64,000 nucleotides of DNA from Osedax fenrisi (lineage: Eukaryota > Annelida > Polychaeta > Sabellida > Siboglinidae): NCBI GenBank assembly GCA_964019155.1, contig OZ025245.1, positions 11,722,961 to 11,786,960 on the forward strand, read 5' to 3'. Below are positions 12,558 through 24,449 of the stretch, one piece after another. Below the pieces are notes generated by a model. The model saw only the letters and a list, made by a program, of their open reading frames with translations, was not told the origin of the DNA and searched no databases. Made by a program: the position numbers and the translations under genes. How positions within the stretch are numbered: position 1 is the stretch's first letter; the number at the start of each line of letters is the position of its first letter.

Positions 12558-12679
12558 ATACCAAATTTAATACTACCCATGCAATTATAAACTAGTTGCC
12601 GAAACGTAACATTATAGGTTTAATATGTAGTTTGTGGGCAAATAAACGGTTTCCTTTTATATATAAAAAATAAATATTG
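11880..12679. other. no gene; two (AT)n runs
   Basis: Nothing coding is recognised. There are (AT)n runs at about 12210-12242 and 12505-12554, and a short partly repeated block near 11960-12000 (ATGATCACGTGGTCAAGTAT). Confidence 0.6.
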
Positions 12680-12805
12680 GAACGTATAATTTTACCCATA
12701 AATAAACACCTAGTGGATTGTATATGTTTACCCATGAATAAACACTTAGTGGAACGTATATTTTTACCTATAAATAAACACCTAGTGGAAAGTATATTAT
12801 TACCC
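12680..12805. repeat. 36-bp minisatellite, about four units
   Basis: Units built on TTACCCATAAATAAACACCT plus AGTGGA repeat with a period near 36 bp. Because 36 is a multiple of three, the minus strand reads a 12-residue repeat (STRCLFMGKxIR). The frame is short and has no other support as a gene. Confidence 0.65.
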
Positions 12806-12846
12806 ATACACGGTAAAAAAGAAACGTAAAACAATTAATTCATTTA

Positions 12847-13493
12847 TTACAGTAACAATACACAAAATACGGATATGATATAACACGTGAATAATATATA
12901 TAATAATAAACGGGAATGCAAGGGTATATTTATAATGATAATAATACAAGTATGTATACATATATGATCATATATGATTATAATATACATATATATAGTA
13001 TATAGTATGCGAATATAGAGGTTTCTGTTCATTAAATATCACAGTATATAATGCCATATATATATACGAAATTTATGAAGACGATACCGGATCCTAGAGA
13101 TGATCTTTAACATATTCATGGAGATATTCACCATAGCCAAGCATGAAGATCATCTTGTTTATTCTGAAATTATAAATTGTATATTAATATAAATCAATTA
13201 TGATGACACAATCATATGTATATGTGTATACTGTAACTAGTTGTGTATATTGAATAATAGACTAGCTGGACCATATAAGTGCAAACAGGTGCAAGGTATC
13301 GCATGGTACATTTATCCCTTAGCCAATCAGGGAGGGCTGCTTTCCCTAGGCACACACGCAGTGTGTGAATTAACCTGATTCCTGAAGCAGTAAACATGTT
13401 ACATATTGGGACGTCCGATATCTAGTTCGTTAGCTAGATATGTAACGTAATTTACATAATTACACACACGTACATGCACGTACTATGTATACT

Positions 13494-13527
<34 letters not shown>

Positions 13528-13528
13528 C

Positions 13529-13568
<40 letters not shown>

Positions 13569-13804
13569 ATATAAGAAGTTATAGATATATAGATGTACAA
13601 TATTAAGATATATATATATATATGTATGGAGAATCTCCATTGGAGATACATTATATACTAACTTATGTATCTTGACTATTCAATTTGTCGGTCTAGATTA
13701 CAAGTGTAGATACATGGCATTCACGAAAACGATACCGGAGGTGATCCCGGATAACATACGGAGGACGTCTAGGGCTATAACGGAGATTATCTTGAACATA
13801 TTCA
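12847..13804. other. no gene; (AT)n tracts and two related 60-bp blocks
   Basis: (AT)n tracts lie at about 13497-13565 and 13608-13622. The words ACGATACCGGA and CATATTCATG.AGATATTCA occur together at 13081-13130 and again at 13729-13818, so these are two copies of one dispersed repeat. A small palindrome ATCTAG..CTAGAT lies at about 13420-13440. Confidence 0.55.
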
Positions 13805-14415
13805 TGAAGATATTCATCTAAATAATTATTAATTAGTAAATTAGAATTGAATAATTATTAAAATAATATATAATTAATAATTAATAATATACAATTAAAT
13901 ATTATTAATTAATAATAATTATTGATAAATAATTATTAATTAATAAATTAGAATTGAATAATTAATAATTATTAAAATAATATAATTAATAATTATTAAT
14001 ATATAATTAATAATTATTAATATATAATTAATTATTATTAATTAATAATAATTATTGATAAATAATTATTTATTAGTAAATTAGAATTGACTAATTATTA
14101 AAGTAATATATAATTAATAATATATAATTAATTAATAATAATTAAAAATAATTATTGATAAATAATTATTAATTAATAAATTAGAATTGAATAATTAATA
14201 ATTATTAAAATAATATATAATTAATATTTAATTCATTATTATTAAATAATAATAATTATTCATAAATAATTATTAACATAATATATAATTAATAATTATT
14301 AATATATAATTAATTTTTATTAATTAATAATAAGTATTGATAAATAATTATTAATTAGTAAATTAGAATTGAAAAATTAATAATTATTAAAATAATATAT
14401 AATTAATAATTAATA
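13805..14415. repeat. AT-only minisatellite, about 150-bp period
   Basis: About four to five units contain AATAATTATTGATAAATAAT, TAGTAAATTAGAATTGAATA and TTATTAAAATAATATATAAT. The sequence is almost entirely A and T and heavily self-complementary. It is followed by an (AT)n run at 14445-14492. Confidence 0.75.
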
Positions 14416-14440
14416 ATGTTACGGCACTAATGTATATATA

Positions 14441-14495
<55 letters not shown>

Positions 14496-14818
14496 ATATA
14501 TGTATATATATATAATCATATTATCAATTGTTGTGTTTTATCTATAGATATTATAATTATAACTTATATACATTCCCATATAATAATATTTATATTATAT
14601 ATGTATATATATATTATAATATTTATTTGTATATAATATACTTAATTTAATATTTGTATACTATATATGTAATATATTATATATTATAATCAATAAGTGA
14701 TAATAATGTTCCAAATAAAATGTATTTATTGTACAATTTTATGTTTTAAAGATGGTTATTAATTTTTGTTGTACAGTTGTAAACCAGTTGTAATTTTGGT
14801 CTATCCGGAGTGTCGCCC

Positions 14819-14851
14819 ATCGATATAAAGAAACACTTTCTTTATAACGAT
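14819..14851. repeat. 33-nt near-perfect hairpin
   Basis: ATCGATATAAAGAAA pairs with TTTCTTTATAACGAT across a CAC loop with one A.A mismatch. The flanks (GTGTCGCCC and GTTGTCGCC) are GC-richer than the surroundings. Its role is unknown. Confidence 0.6.
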
Positions 14852-15183
14852 GTTGTCGCCTTCTCGGAATAACGCCTCCTACTTTATTTAGCGGGCGTCG
14901 TGAATGCGCGCTAAGTTAGGTGATAATCTATATTTAACTATGACTCACATAACATGAATCATGATCATAAGATAATTTACTATGCACACAGTTATCTAGG
15001 TTAGCAAGGGATTATAATTATACAGTGCTTGCTTGATTACTATGCATTTAAATTCACATATAAAAACATATGTACAGTGTACGACGTACACTGTAAGTCG
15101 TACATACACAGATATGCGTGTAACCATATGTTCATGCAAAGTATATTTGTATATACTATGTGTGTGTGTATGTGTATGTATGA

Positions 15184-15219
15184 GTGTAAGGGTGTATTTT
15201 TGGTCAACCACAGGTGGTG
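15184..15219. repeat. left copy of a 29-bp inverted repeat
   Basis: AGGGTGTATTTTTGGTCAAC plus CACAGGTGG recurs in reverse complement at 17411-17439 with one mismatch. The two copies face each other across about 2.2 kb that holds a dead retrotransposon piece and microsatellites. They could be terminal repeats of a DNA element or two copies of one dispersed repeat. Confidence 0.5.
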
Positions 15220-15354
15220 CGCAGTTAGTAGAAACAAATATCAAGTGTTTTTCGTCAACCACTAGTGCAACTGCAACCACTAGTGCAATCACTAATACAA
15301 GTATTTATGTATGGATATATTTGTATTTAAATAACATTAAATAACATGCATTAA

Positions 15355-15525
15355 ACATATATATATATATATATATATTATTATAATAATATAATAATAT
15401 AATATATAATATATATATATAATATATATTATATTATTATTAAATTATATATATAATAATAATATATTTATATATATATAATAATAATGATAATAATATA
15501 ATAATAATAATATAATTTATTGAAT
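15355..15525. repeat. (AT)n and (ATA/ATT)n tract, tail of the adjacent retrotransposon
   Basis: AT dinucleotides change to ATA/AAT trinucleotides up to about 15520. On the minus strand this is an ATT-rich tail just after the 3' untranslated region of the reverse transcriptase remnant at 15869-16926. Confidence 0.6.
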
Positions 15526-15868
15526 ATAGAAAATAGATATTCAATATGACATAAAACAGGAGATAAAACTAATAGTACGAAATACAATAAAAGTATAAAC
15601 ATTATTGATTTACATATGCCATTGCTTAGCTCGTATATGCTAATGATATGCCAACAAGGCCGCGACAGATCTCAGCTTTTAGGAAAGGGTGAATCATTTC
15701 CTATGCCGTGGGGAGATAAATTTGACCAGTAGATTCCACGATGGCATCCTTACTCCCCGACACCCGTCACAACCCCACTGACCTAACATAACACACGAGG
15801 ACAAACAGTAAATAAGGTAATAAATAAAAATATATAAATAAATTTACAAGTTATGATGAACATGTTCA

Positions 15869-16926
15869 TCAACTACCAGACAGTATCGCAGAAACACCCG
15901 ATTTAAATAATGGAAGAGACTTCATTACGGTTAGATGAGCAGGCAGATTGTTCCATGTAGCCGAGACCCTATTGCTGAAGAAGTTGTGTGATCGGTTATT
16001 CTTGGAGATATCTCTTTTAATTTTCATCGAAGGCCCTCTGAGATGATTCGTGTAGGTCCACAAGAAATCATCTACATCCACATCAACGAGACCATTGACT
16101 ATTTTGTAAGTCAGCACCATATCAGCAACATGCCTACGGGAAGAAAGTGATTTTAGCTTTAAAAATAGTAATCTATCAGGGTATTCTAATGAACCTAAAT
16201 TGCACCTAAAGAAAAGCTTACGAGTAAATAGTCTCTGAACCAATTCGAGTTTGGTGGAATTACCATTTGTTCTGAAAGGAATGGATGGGTTCCAGAGACT
16301 GGATGCGTATTCAAGTACAGGTCTTACATAACTTATATATGCTAGTGTCAATGGTACATGTTTGTTACATCTAAATACTCGAAAGATTATATTAATCATT
16401 CTGTATGCTTTACGGATAATATTATCAATATGATCATTAAAAGATAGATTATGGTTGATAATTACACCTAGATAAGTGTACGTATTAGAATAGCTTAATT
16501 GAACACCGTTAATCGAGTATGAGGATATGTCATTACCCTTACTAGACATTATTTAGCATTTATGGATTGCTAAATTAAGACTTGATAATTTTGACCAATC
16601 ATTTAATTTGGTTAGTGCATTATGCATATAGTCCATTTCAAATTCATATTTATGGATAAGAGAAAGTTTGGCATCGTCAGCAAAAAGGGTACATATGATC
16701 TGAGGTGAGAATATATTGGGAAGGTCATTTATGTAGATTATAAATAAAATTGGTCCTAGACAAGAACCTTGCGGAACCCCTGATGTTGCCATAATATTAT
16801 CAGATACATTCATACCAACCTTAACACACTGGTGTCTATTATGAAGATAAGATTGTATCCAGTGTAGTACATTACCAGTTATTCCTAGAGCTTCAATCTT
16901 AGATAATAGCTTAGCATGTGATACTG
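15869..16926 (-). pseudogene. 5'-truncated CR1/jockey-like reverse transcriptase
   Basis: The frame starts at the boundary with an (AT)n tract at about 16926 as DTVSHAKLLSKIEALGI. It continues through SGVPQGSCLGPILFIIYIND and the catalytic box LFADDAKLS, meets one in-frame stop at 16553-16555 (after LAIHKC), and then runs on in the same frame to the stop at 15869. The second part has NTYTYLGVIINHNLSF and ends with NFFSNRVSATWNNLPAHL, a typical C-terminus. The start falls inside the first catalytic box, so the endonuclease and the N-terminal third of the RT are gone. About 340 bp of 3' untranslated region and an ATT tail follow. This is a dead 5'-truncated insertion with only one nonsense change, so it is fairly young. 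Confidence 0.85.
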
Positions 16927-16939
16927 TGATACTGTGATA

Positions 16940-16946
16940 TTATTAT

Positions 16947-17003
<57 letters not shown>

Positions 17004-17120
17004 TGATGTATACATACATACATATATACATACATACATACATACATATATACATACATACATGTATACATACATACATACATACATACATACATACATA
17101 CATACATGCATACATACACG
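16940..17120. repeat. compound (ATT)n(TA)n(CATA)n microsatellite
   Basis: Short ATT, about 25 TA units, then about 25 CATA units with a few CATG variants. It produces spurious reading frames on both strands and marks the 5' truncation point of the neighbouring retrotransposon. Confidence 0.9.
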
Positions 17121-17692
17121 CTCACATACATAACTTCAATTTAATTGTTGATAAATAAATTCGCGCATATCTAAAAATAGCAATAACGTCACAATTGTGA
17201 CGTATTTTATGATTCATTTCATGGGCGGAGCTTATTATGCATGCGTTCAAAGCATAGAGCTAGAGAAAGTTCTCTCTGGATCTATGATCCACTAGTGTGG
17301 CGCAGATGGCAAGTGCTGTGATAAGAATAAATAGCACAACCTGACGTGTTTTGTAACATTTGGATTTTTACATGCAGTGAATACGAATTTCTCGTACACC
17401 TGTGGTTGTTCCACCTGTGGTTGACCAAAAACACACCCTAAGTGTGTGTATGTATACATATATATATACATACTTGATTAACATATTTGATTAACCTTTT
17501 ATTTAATCATGTCATTGTTTTTGTATATTACTATGATTTTATTATTATGTTTATCATTATTTCTATTTTATTATTTTATTTGAATGGATATGATGATATG
17601 ACATTGCACATACTGTTAGGATGTTTCGAATCAATAAAGCTGATCGCTTTCACTGATCCTCCTTAGACTTTGTCTATAAACTGAATTCATTC

Positions 17693-17731
<39 letters not shown>

Positions 17732-18280
17732 TTATACACTTTTACTAGATAAATAACTATTATTATTAGATTTATTATTAGATTAATAATAATCTATATA
17801 TATATATATATAATATATCTGTGTATTTCAATTTCATACACTACATTTATAATATGTGTATCTTGTACTTGTGTTATTTTATATACTATAGTGTATACAA
17901 TAGTATGATTGCACTGTGAAATGCATTGCAGTTTGAATTTCATATATATATTATGTTATTTGATACATAATATGTAATACATACTATGTATACATTATAT
18001 ATTCAAAACATATATATAGTTGTAATTAATATATTAATAAATATTTATATATGTTTGACATAATTTGACAATTTGATACTATATATAAAATATATTATAA
18101 TATGGTATAATATAAATATGATTATTTCATAAATTTCTAAAAAAAATGCCTTATAGTAAAAAAATATGTTTTAACATATTTTCTTAAATATTTTCATAAA
18201 ATTGAGGAATAAAACTTGGAATTTTTTCGGATATTACTAATCAAGTTGTAATTACTAATTATATATACGACTTGATATGC

Positions 18281-18330
18281 CCAGTTATAATATACATGTA
18301 TTACTACTAGTATATGTATATTATAACTGG
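18281..18330. repeat. fold-back with a 17-bp perfect stem
   Basis: CCAGTTATAATATACAT at 18281-18297 is the exact reverse complement of 18314-18330, with a loop of about 16 bases. No terminal features of a transposon are seen. Confidence 0.7.
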
Positions 18331-18800
18331 CTATATTACTACTTATTAAATTACTGCAGTAAACAAATTTATTTTGAATGTATTTAAATTACTACTGGTA
18401 TATGTATGAAAGGTTATGCATTGTTATAAAATTACAACTGAGTAACAAAATATTAATAACAATCTTTAAAATCTAAATTTGTACTATAAATACATTATTA
18501 TTTTGAATATTTAATATCACTTATTGATTATAATATATAATATATTATATATAGAGTATACAAATATTAAATTAAGTATATTATATACAAATAATTATTA
18601 TACTATATATACATATATAATATAAACATTATTATATGGGAATAATATATAAATTATAAAATATAATATATTATATAAATAGTATCAAAGTATAACATTA
18701 AGTATATTATATACAAATAAATATTATAAAATTACAACTCGATTACAACTTCGTTTTAGTGCATTATAAAATATGACTATATATAATTCTGGATAAAAGA

Positions 18801-18833
18801 CATAGAGCTAGAGAGCTTATCTCTAGCTCTATG
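18801..18833. repeat. perfect 14-bp stem hairpin with CATAGAGCTAGAGA arms
   Basis: CATAGAGCTAGAGA, a GCTTA loop and TCTCTAGCTCTATG form a perfect 14-bp stem. A degenerate relative occurs at 17253-17287 and a half arm (CATAGAGCTAGA) near 53698. Confidence 0.75.
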
Positions 18834-19149
18834 ATAAAGGATAACACCTATCAATTATATAATTATATATGTTTATATTTAACAATAAGATTATTAAATT
18901 ACCTTATTAAATCAACTTGTAGTATATGATAAACAATCTAAATATTGATAAATTGTTAATATAGGAAGTATTATCCAACAAAGTAAATAAACAATATCGT
19001 TAATTTCAATTTTCGCGCCAAAAACAATTACATGCGCAGTGGATGATGCAATGGGCGACGCCCTTTGGGCGTGTTTTTTCGCAACGCTTCATTTCACACA
19101 TTATCACGACATTTATGATATAATACATTGGTTGTATGCTATGTACATG

Positions 19150-19198
19150 TAAGATATAATTAGGTAAAACAACTATTAATAATATGATTATATATATA
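19150..19198. repeat. left arm of a roughly 47-bp inverted repeat
   Basis: TAAGATATAATTAGGTAAAA continuing through ACAACTATTAATAATATGAT is repeated in reverse complement at about 20216-20264. The arms enclose about 1.0 kb that contains the retrotransposon 3' end at 19355-20153. Confidence 0.65.
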
Positions 19199-19354
19199 TA
19201 TATATTATTATTATTTTTATTATTATTATTATAAGATTTAGGCAATGCCGAGGTAATTGTAGAAGCAGTGTTGCTTATTGAGACAATTACCCCTTTATTA
19301 ACATGATAAGTTTCATTATAGATAATAGTTATAAATAAATAATAATTTTATAAT

Positions 19355-20153
19355 AGTATAAGATAAGATAAGATATATTTTATTATTGCAATCATTGCAA
19401 GAGAGAAAAAAAACAATAAAGAACAAATAAAATGTTCAGAAGATTTTCGAGGTTAACCTTATGACTTCCTGTTTACATATATGATAAAAATAAATAAAAT
19501 ATATAATAAAATAAAATATTTAATAAAATATAATGAAACTTATCATGTAACTAAATGTAATAATCATATAATAATGTAATCATGTAATAATATAAATAAA
19601 TGATAAAAGTATAAAATTAAAAGCTAAATACATCAAGTATTAAATAAACTAAATTAAAATATAACATAGTGGAACTAAATATGAGATATCCAACAGTTAA
19701 AAGTAAAAGAAACAAGAGAAAAAAAAGAGAAGAAAAAAAAAAGAGAAGAAATAAGAAAATATATTAAATAAATATAGGTTAAACAATATTCGATGTTCAT
19801 ACAGAAAAATATATAACCCAAAGTAATTTATTTAATGTCAAAAAATGTAAACATAAAATAGAAGATAATACAATCTTAAAATCATATATAATAATTTTTA
19901 AAAAGTCAGTTTTTTATAATGTCAAAATTTAATATAATGTATGTATTTTTATAGTGTCAAATAAATAAAATCAAAATTATAAAAAAATATTATCATAAGT
20001 CAAATATATTAAATACAAATTTAAACTAAAAATAAATGCATTAAAATAGACTAAGTATTATATAAAATTATTTTAAGATTTTTACAGAATAATGATAAAT
20101 AATTTGACTTTATTATATCTATACTTAAATCATTCCAAAGTCTTGGTCCGAAT
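19355..20153 (-). pseudogene. 3' end of a non-LTR retrotransposon
   Basis: The minus strand reads FGPRLWNDLSIDIIKSN followed by about 16 codons to a TAG at 20051-20053. The GPRLWN.L pattern is the usual end of a CR1/jockey-like ORF2. About 680 bp of AT-rich 3' untranslated DNA follows, closing at 19355-19375 with repeated TATCT on the minus strand, a plausible 3' tail. The element is cut just upstream of the C-terminus, so everything else is missing. It lies between the arms of the 47-bp inverted repeat. Confidence 0.6.
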
Positions 20154-21028
20154 GTATAATATGATTATATATATATAATCATATTATTAATAGTTGTTAA
20201 TAATATGATTATATTTATATATATAATCATATTATTAATAGTTGTTTTACCTAATTATATCTTATATACATATTTCAATATAATAATGTATATTTCCAAA
20301 CTAATGAACTCATTAGTTCATTATTGCATTAGTACTTTAATATGGGAAGTGAAATAAATCATATAAATATTAAACAGAAATAAGTGTATACACTAACACT
20401 ATTAGATAATATATATATACACATATATATGTGTGTATGTATGCGTATGTGTGTATGTGTGTGTGCGTGCGTTTGTTTATATAATTGTGTATATTATACA
20501 ATTATATTGATATCGAATTCTATTAATAATAATTCTTAATGATAAGAGATATATTTTATAAAATATAATATTACACAATAGATATCGCTGTTGTAATATC
20601 GAATGTATTTATTTGACCTATACAATATACAAATTTGAATATATATTGCATAAATAAAATAATTATATCAAAAGTGTTTATTTGACCTATAATATATACA
20701 ATATTGGAACGTTGTTATATATTTTACGTTGACGGGCAACGTGTTTCGTTGCTTGGGTAGTTAGTATATAATCCCATGGAAAATTCATATATTTAGGTCA
20801 ATAAATATATAAGGTCAGTTTAAATATATAAATATTTCCCATTGTAACGTGTGTGATTCTAACATTGATACCTGTAATTTTTATATTATATATTGTATAA
20901 TGAAGAATTAATACAAGTATATTAATCTTATAAACATACATACATACACACATACACACACACATATACATTCACACACAAATACACACACAAATTATCA
21001 ACACACACATACATAAACATATACACAC

Positions 21029-21079
<51 letters not shown>

Positions 21080-21255
21080 CATATATATATATATACATAT
21101 ATATACCTAAACAAACATGTGTGTATGTGCACATACACACATGTTTGTGTATTGCACACTGTATACTCGTAAGTAGTACTACTCTAGATACACACATATA
21201 CATACATACGCATACACACACACACACACTAACATTATATATATATATATATATA
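20154..21255. other. no gene; palindromes and CA/TA microsatellites
   Basis: Palindromic ATGATTATATATATAATCAT copies lie at 20158-20235. A GT-rich run is at about 20425-20470. Two related blocks with TATTTGACCTATA lie near 20611 and 20679. CA and TA microsatellites fill 20930-21255. No protein signal. Confidence 0.6.
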
Positions 21256-21290
21256 CTAGCTGGCTTCGCCCCGGCGTTGCCCGGGTATTA
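21256..21290 (-). other. Helitron 3' terminus (unit 1)
   Basis: On the plus strand this is CTAGCTGGCTTCGCCCCGGC followed by GTTGCCCGGG. On the minus strand it forms the terminal hairpin about 10 bases before CTAG. In unit 2 the same site has GGCCCGG, so one stem base differs. Confidence 0.85.
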
Positions 21291-21582
21291 TATGTGTTGT
21301 ACCCGTGGGATCGTTATCAACGTAGATGTAAACAAAGATTTAATTCGAGAAAACAATTTATTTATTTATAACAAAGCACTTAAATTTATTTTTTTATTGA
21401 AAAATTTAAAATTTCTTCGTTAAATATATCGAAAACGTAAACGTTATCACCGTTTATTGCCATTTACGAATGCATTAATTATGGTAAAGTGAATATAATT
21501 ACATTTTTACGAAACACCTCACATTCGCATACATTTCATGTGTGAAACATTTTTTTCTAAAATCAAAAGATTTCCCGATATC

Positions 21583-21617
21583 TAGCTGGCTACGGCCCGG
21601 CGTTTCCCGGGTATTAT
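21583..21617 (-). other. second, internal Helitron 3' terminus
   Basis: CTAGCTGGCTACGGCCCGGC and TTTCCCGGG repeat the terminus 327 bp inside the unit. A third, degenerate version (CGGGCTACTTCCCGGCGTTG) lies at about 23449. The outer 300 bp therefore look like an extra segment captured beyond an older end. Confidence 0.7.
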
Positions 21618-21714
21618 ACTTGTAGTGGGACATGATAGTGTCAGAAATGTTGCCCTGCCTATTTATATGAATATATCAATATTTGAATGACATTATAATT
21701 ATTACGAATTTTAT

Positions 21715-23538
21715 TTATATTTCTTTATTTATAAAACATATATGTTTTTCATATAAGATTTTCATATATATATGAAAATCTTTGGCCAGTATATATAATT
21801 TATTTTCTCTGCGTGCTCTTGAACAGCCTACATATAATTGACCATAGGCGAAGCATTCGGTTTCAAGATATAAGCCCACGACTTTAAAAGAATGTCCTTG
21901 AGATGTGTTTATTGTCATGGAAAAACAAAGTTTTATTGGAAATTGGTGTCTTCTAAAATTAAAGGGATAATCTGATGGTATCAGTGGTATTTTGGGAAAC
22001 ATTACTTCTTCTCCCTTATATTAACCCGTTAGTATTTTGGCTTCTATCAAATTATTTTGTAAATTAGTTATGATCAATCTGGATCCATTACATCATTTTG
22101 GGGGATTTAAATTTCTTAATAGCATGATTGGCGCTGCTACTTTTAGTGCTATTTTATGGTCTGGTAATCCGGAAAGTGTAATGGAATTCAAAAATTCTAT
22201 GTGATATTCTACAACTTATTTTCTTTTGTACTCTGTCTATGGACCTATATACTTTCATCTATCCTGGAAATTTATTTAGTAAATTTTGATTTATTTTATA
22301 TACATCTTCATTTTTAGGTGTTAATATATATCTTTCGCAAAGCCAATTTTCATCCAAATAAGTGTCTTCTACATTTTCATAAATTGTCGTGATGAGTTCA
22401 TTTTTATTTTCCATTATATTTCCGCACGGGATAATATCTATACCATTATTTTTCTGCGTCATTCCATTACCTATATTTAAGAGATGATTTTCGAATGTGG
22501 CTGTATCGTGATTGTTTGATGAGAATACTCTCATGTTTTTAGTTAATCTTATATTTTTCCACATTACTGAAGTTTTCAAACACGAATTTATGTGGTCTGT
22601 CTTTGTACATCTTTTCACTACTGGAAGAATTTGCAGGAAATCTCTGCTAAGTATTAATGTCTGTCCTCCCATTGGCTTATATTTGTTTACTATGTCTCTT
22701 ACCATTCTATATACGGCTTCTAATGCATGCTTGTGAGTCATTGTGCATTCATCCCAAATAATAAATGTACAGCTTCTAAATAGTTTCCCTGATTTTGTAT
22801 TATTCTTTATTATGTTTAACTGTATTGGAATCTAAAAATGGAATGGGCTGTTATACAGTTCAATAATAGAGTTGATGCTATTCTTGATGATGCTACGGCA
22901 ATATGTTCTTTATTTTCCATCTTCATTTTAGCTAGCAATAAATTAATCAAAAAAGTGTTTCCAGTTCTTGCGAGGGTATCTAGGAAAAACAATTTTCCAT
23001 CTTCGTTATTTATACTTTGTAAGATTTTGTTATAATATATTCTTTGTTCATCATTCAATTTAATTTCATTTGCTTTCCATCGGCCCTAATGCGTGCTTGT
23101 GAGTCATTGTGCATTCATCCCAAAAAATAAATTTACAGCTTCTAAATAGTTTCCCTGATTTTGAATTATTTTTATACTGTAAATGAAATCTTCGTTTAAC
23201 TGTATTGGAATCTTAAAAATGAATGTTCTACAGTTCAATAATATAGTTTCTGCTATTCCTGATAATTCTACGGCAATATATTCTTTATTTGTCATCTACA
23301 TTTTAGCTAGCAATAAATTAATCAAAAAAGTTTTTCCAATTCCTGCGGGGAAAAACAATTTTCCATCTTCGTTATTTACACTTTGTAAGATTTTGTTATA
23401 AACTATTCTTTGTTCATCATTCAATTTAATTGCATTTGCTTGAACATTTTCCGGGCTACTTCCCGGCGTTGCCTGGGTATAATAATAACTAATCGTTATC
23501 AACGTAGATGTAAACAAAGATTTATTTATAGAAAACAA
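21715..23538 (-). pseudogene. Helitron PIF1-type helicase, broken (unit 1)
   Basis: Pieces read from 23538 down to 21715 on the minus strand. A Walker A region LFFPAGIGKTFLINLLLAKM comes first, then a duplicated and mutated version (ARTGNTFLINLLLAKM). Next is the central part with MTHKHALEAVYRMVRDI, PMGGQTLILSRDFLQILPVV and LTKNMRV. Last is the C-terminal part IPLIPSDYPFNFRRHQFPI, MTINTSQGHSFKVVGL and YVGCSRAR. This is the PIF1/SF1 helicase order of Helitron RepHel proteins. Frameshifts separate the parts, the LAGDF acid box reads LSRDF, and the N-terminal Rep domain is absent. The helicase would unwind DNA during rolling-circle transposition; this copy cannot make a working protein. Confidence 0.85.
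22731..23440 (-). repeat. 366-bp internal duplication over the Walker A region (two copies)
   Basis: The junction word TTGTGAGTCATTGTGCATTC occurs at 22731 and 23097. Each copy carries the lysine-rich Walker A region and the ILQS.NNEDGKLFF block. Unit 2 has three copies, so the copy number changed after the units separated. Confidence 0.8.
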
Positions 23539-24449
23539 TTTATTTATTAAATAATTAATAACAAAGCATTTAAATTTAATTGTTTATCGAAAAATTTAAA
23601 ATTTCTTCGTTAAAAATATCGAAAACGTAAACGTTATCACCCATTATTGTCATTTACGAATGCATTAATTATGGTAAAATGAATATAATTACATTTTTGC
23701 GAAACGCCTCACATTCGCATACATTTTATATGTGAAACATTTTCTTAGAAAATCAAAAGATTTCCCTATAGAGGGAAATAGGTCGATAAAGGACAGTTTT
23801 ACGTAATTATGATCGGTGTAGAGGCGGCAATAAAAAATTCATCCGAACAACCACAATACTTTTTTCGTAGAGAATTAGTAGCAATTTAAATTTTGTAAAT
23901 CCGTCGAGCCAATTTCTTAAACATCGAACGCATATAAATAAATAAATAAATAAATAAATATTTAAATAGACTTTCTTTTATATGTATAGACTAGCTGGCT
24001 TCGGCCCGGCGTTGCCCGGGTATTATATGTGTTGTACCCGTGGGATCGTTATCAACGTAGATGTAAACAAAGATTTAATTCGTGAAAACAATTTATTTAT
24101 TTATAACAAAGCACTTAAATTTATTTTTTTATTGACAAATTTAAAATTTCTTCGTTAAATATATCGAAAACGTAAACGTTATCACCGTTTATTGCCATTT
24201 ACGAATGCATTAATTATGGTAAAGTGAATATAATTACATTTTTACGAAACACCTCACATTCGCATACATTTCATGTGTGAAACATTTTTTTCTAAAATCA
24301 AAAGATTTCCCGATATCTAGCTGGCTACGGCCCGGCGTTTCCCGGGTATTATACTTGTAGTGGGACATGATAGTGTCAGAAATGTTGCCCTGCCTATTTA
24401 TATGAATATATCAATATTTGAATGACATTATAATTATTACGAATTTTAT

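Larger units (their letters stand above)
17121..19349. other. no gene; AT-rich with hairpins and inverted repeats
   Basis: No coding signal is recognised. The right copy of the 29-bp inverted repeat is at 17411-17439. (AT)n runs lie at 17697-17730 and 17795-17812. Hairpins at 18281-18330 and 18801-18833 are listed separately. A GC-rich patch (GGGCGACGCCC) lies near 19052. Confidence 0.6.
21256..23990 (-). mobile_element. Helitron unit 1 (2735 bp)
   Basis: On the minus strand the unit starts TCTATACATATAAAAGAAAG and ends with a CCCGG..CCGGG hairpin, a short spacer and CTAG. These are classical Helitron ends (5' TC, 3' hairpin plus CTAG). The base next to the CTAG end is the A of a (TA)n tract, as expected for insertion between A and T. 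Only the helicase half is present. No HUH/Rep replication initiator motif is visible, so the unit is non-autonomous. The 5' TC end at 23990 abuts the CTAG end of the next unit with no base between. Confidence 0.85.

Noticed and set aside
13262..13275. GACTAGCTGGACC as another Helitron end
   Set aside because: The CCGGG hairpin is absent next to CTAG, so the match is only the short CTAGCTGG word.
16885..17158. Cys/Met/Tyr-rich frames (CMYVCMYV repeats)
   Set aside because: Direct translation of the CATA/TA microsatellite. The same applies to frames at 3026-3232, 13452-13640, 14430-14636, 20928-21227 and 44427-44690.
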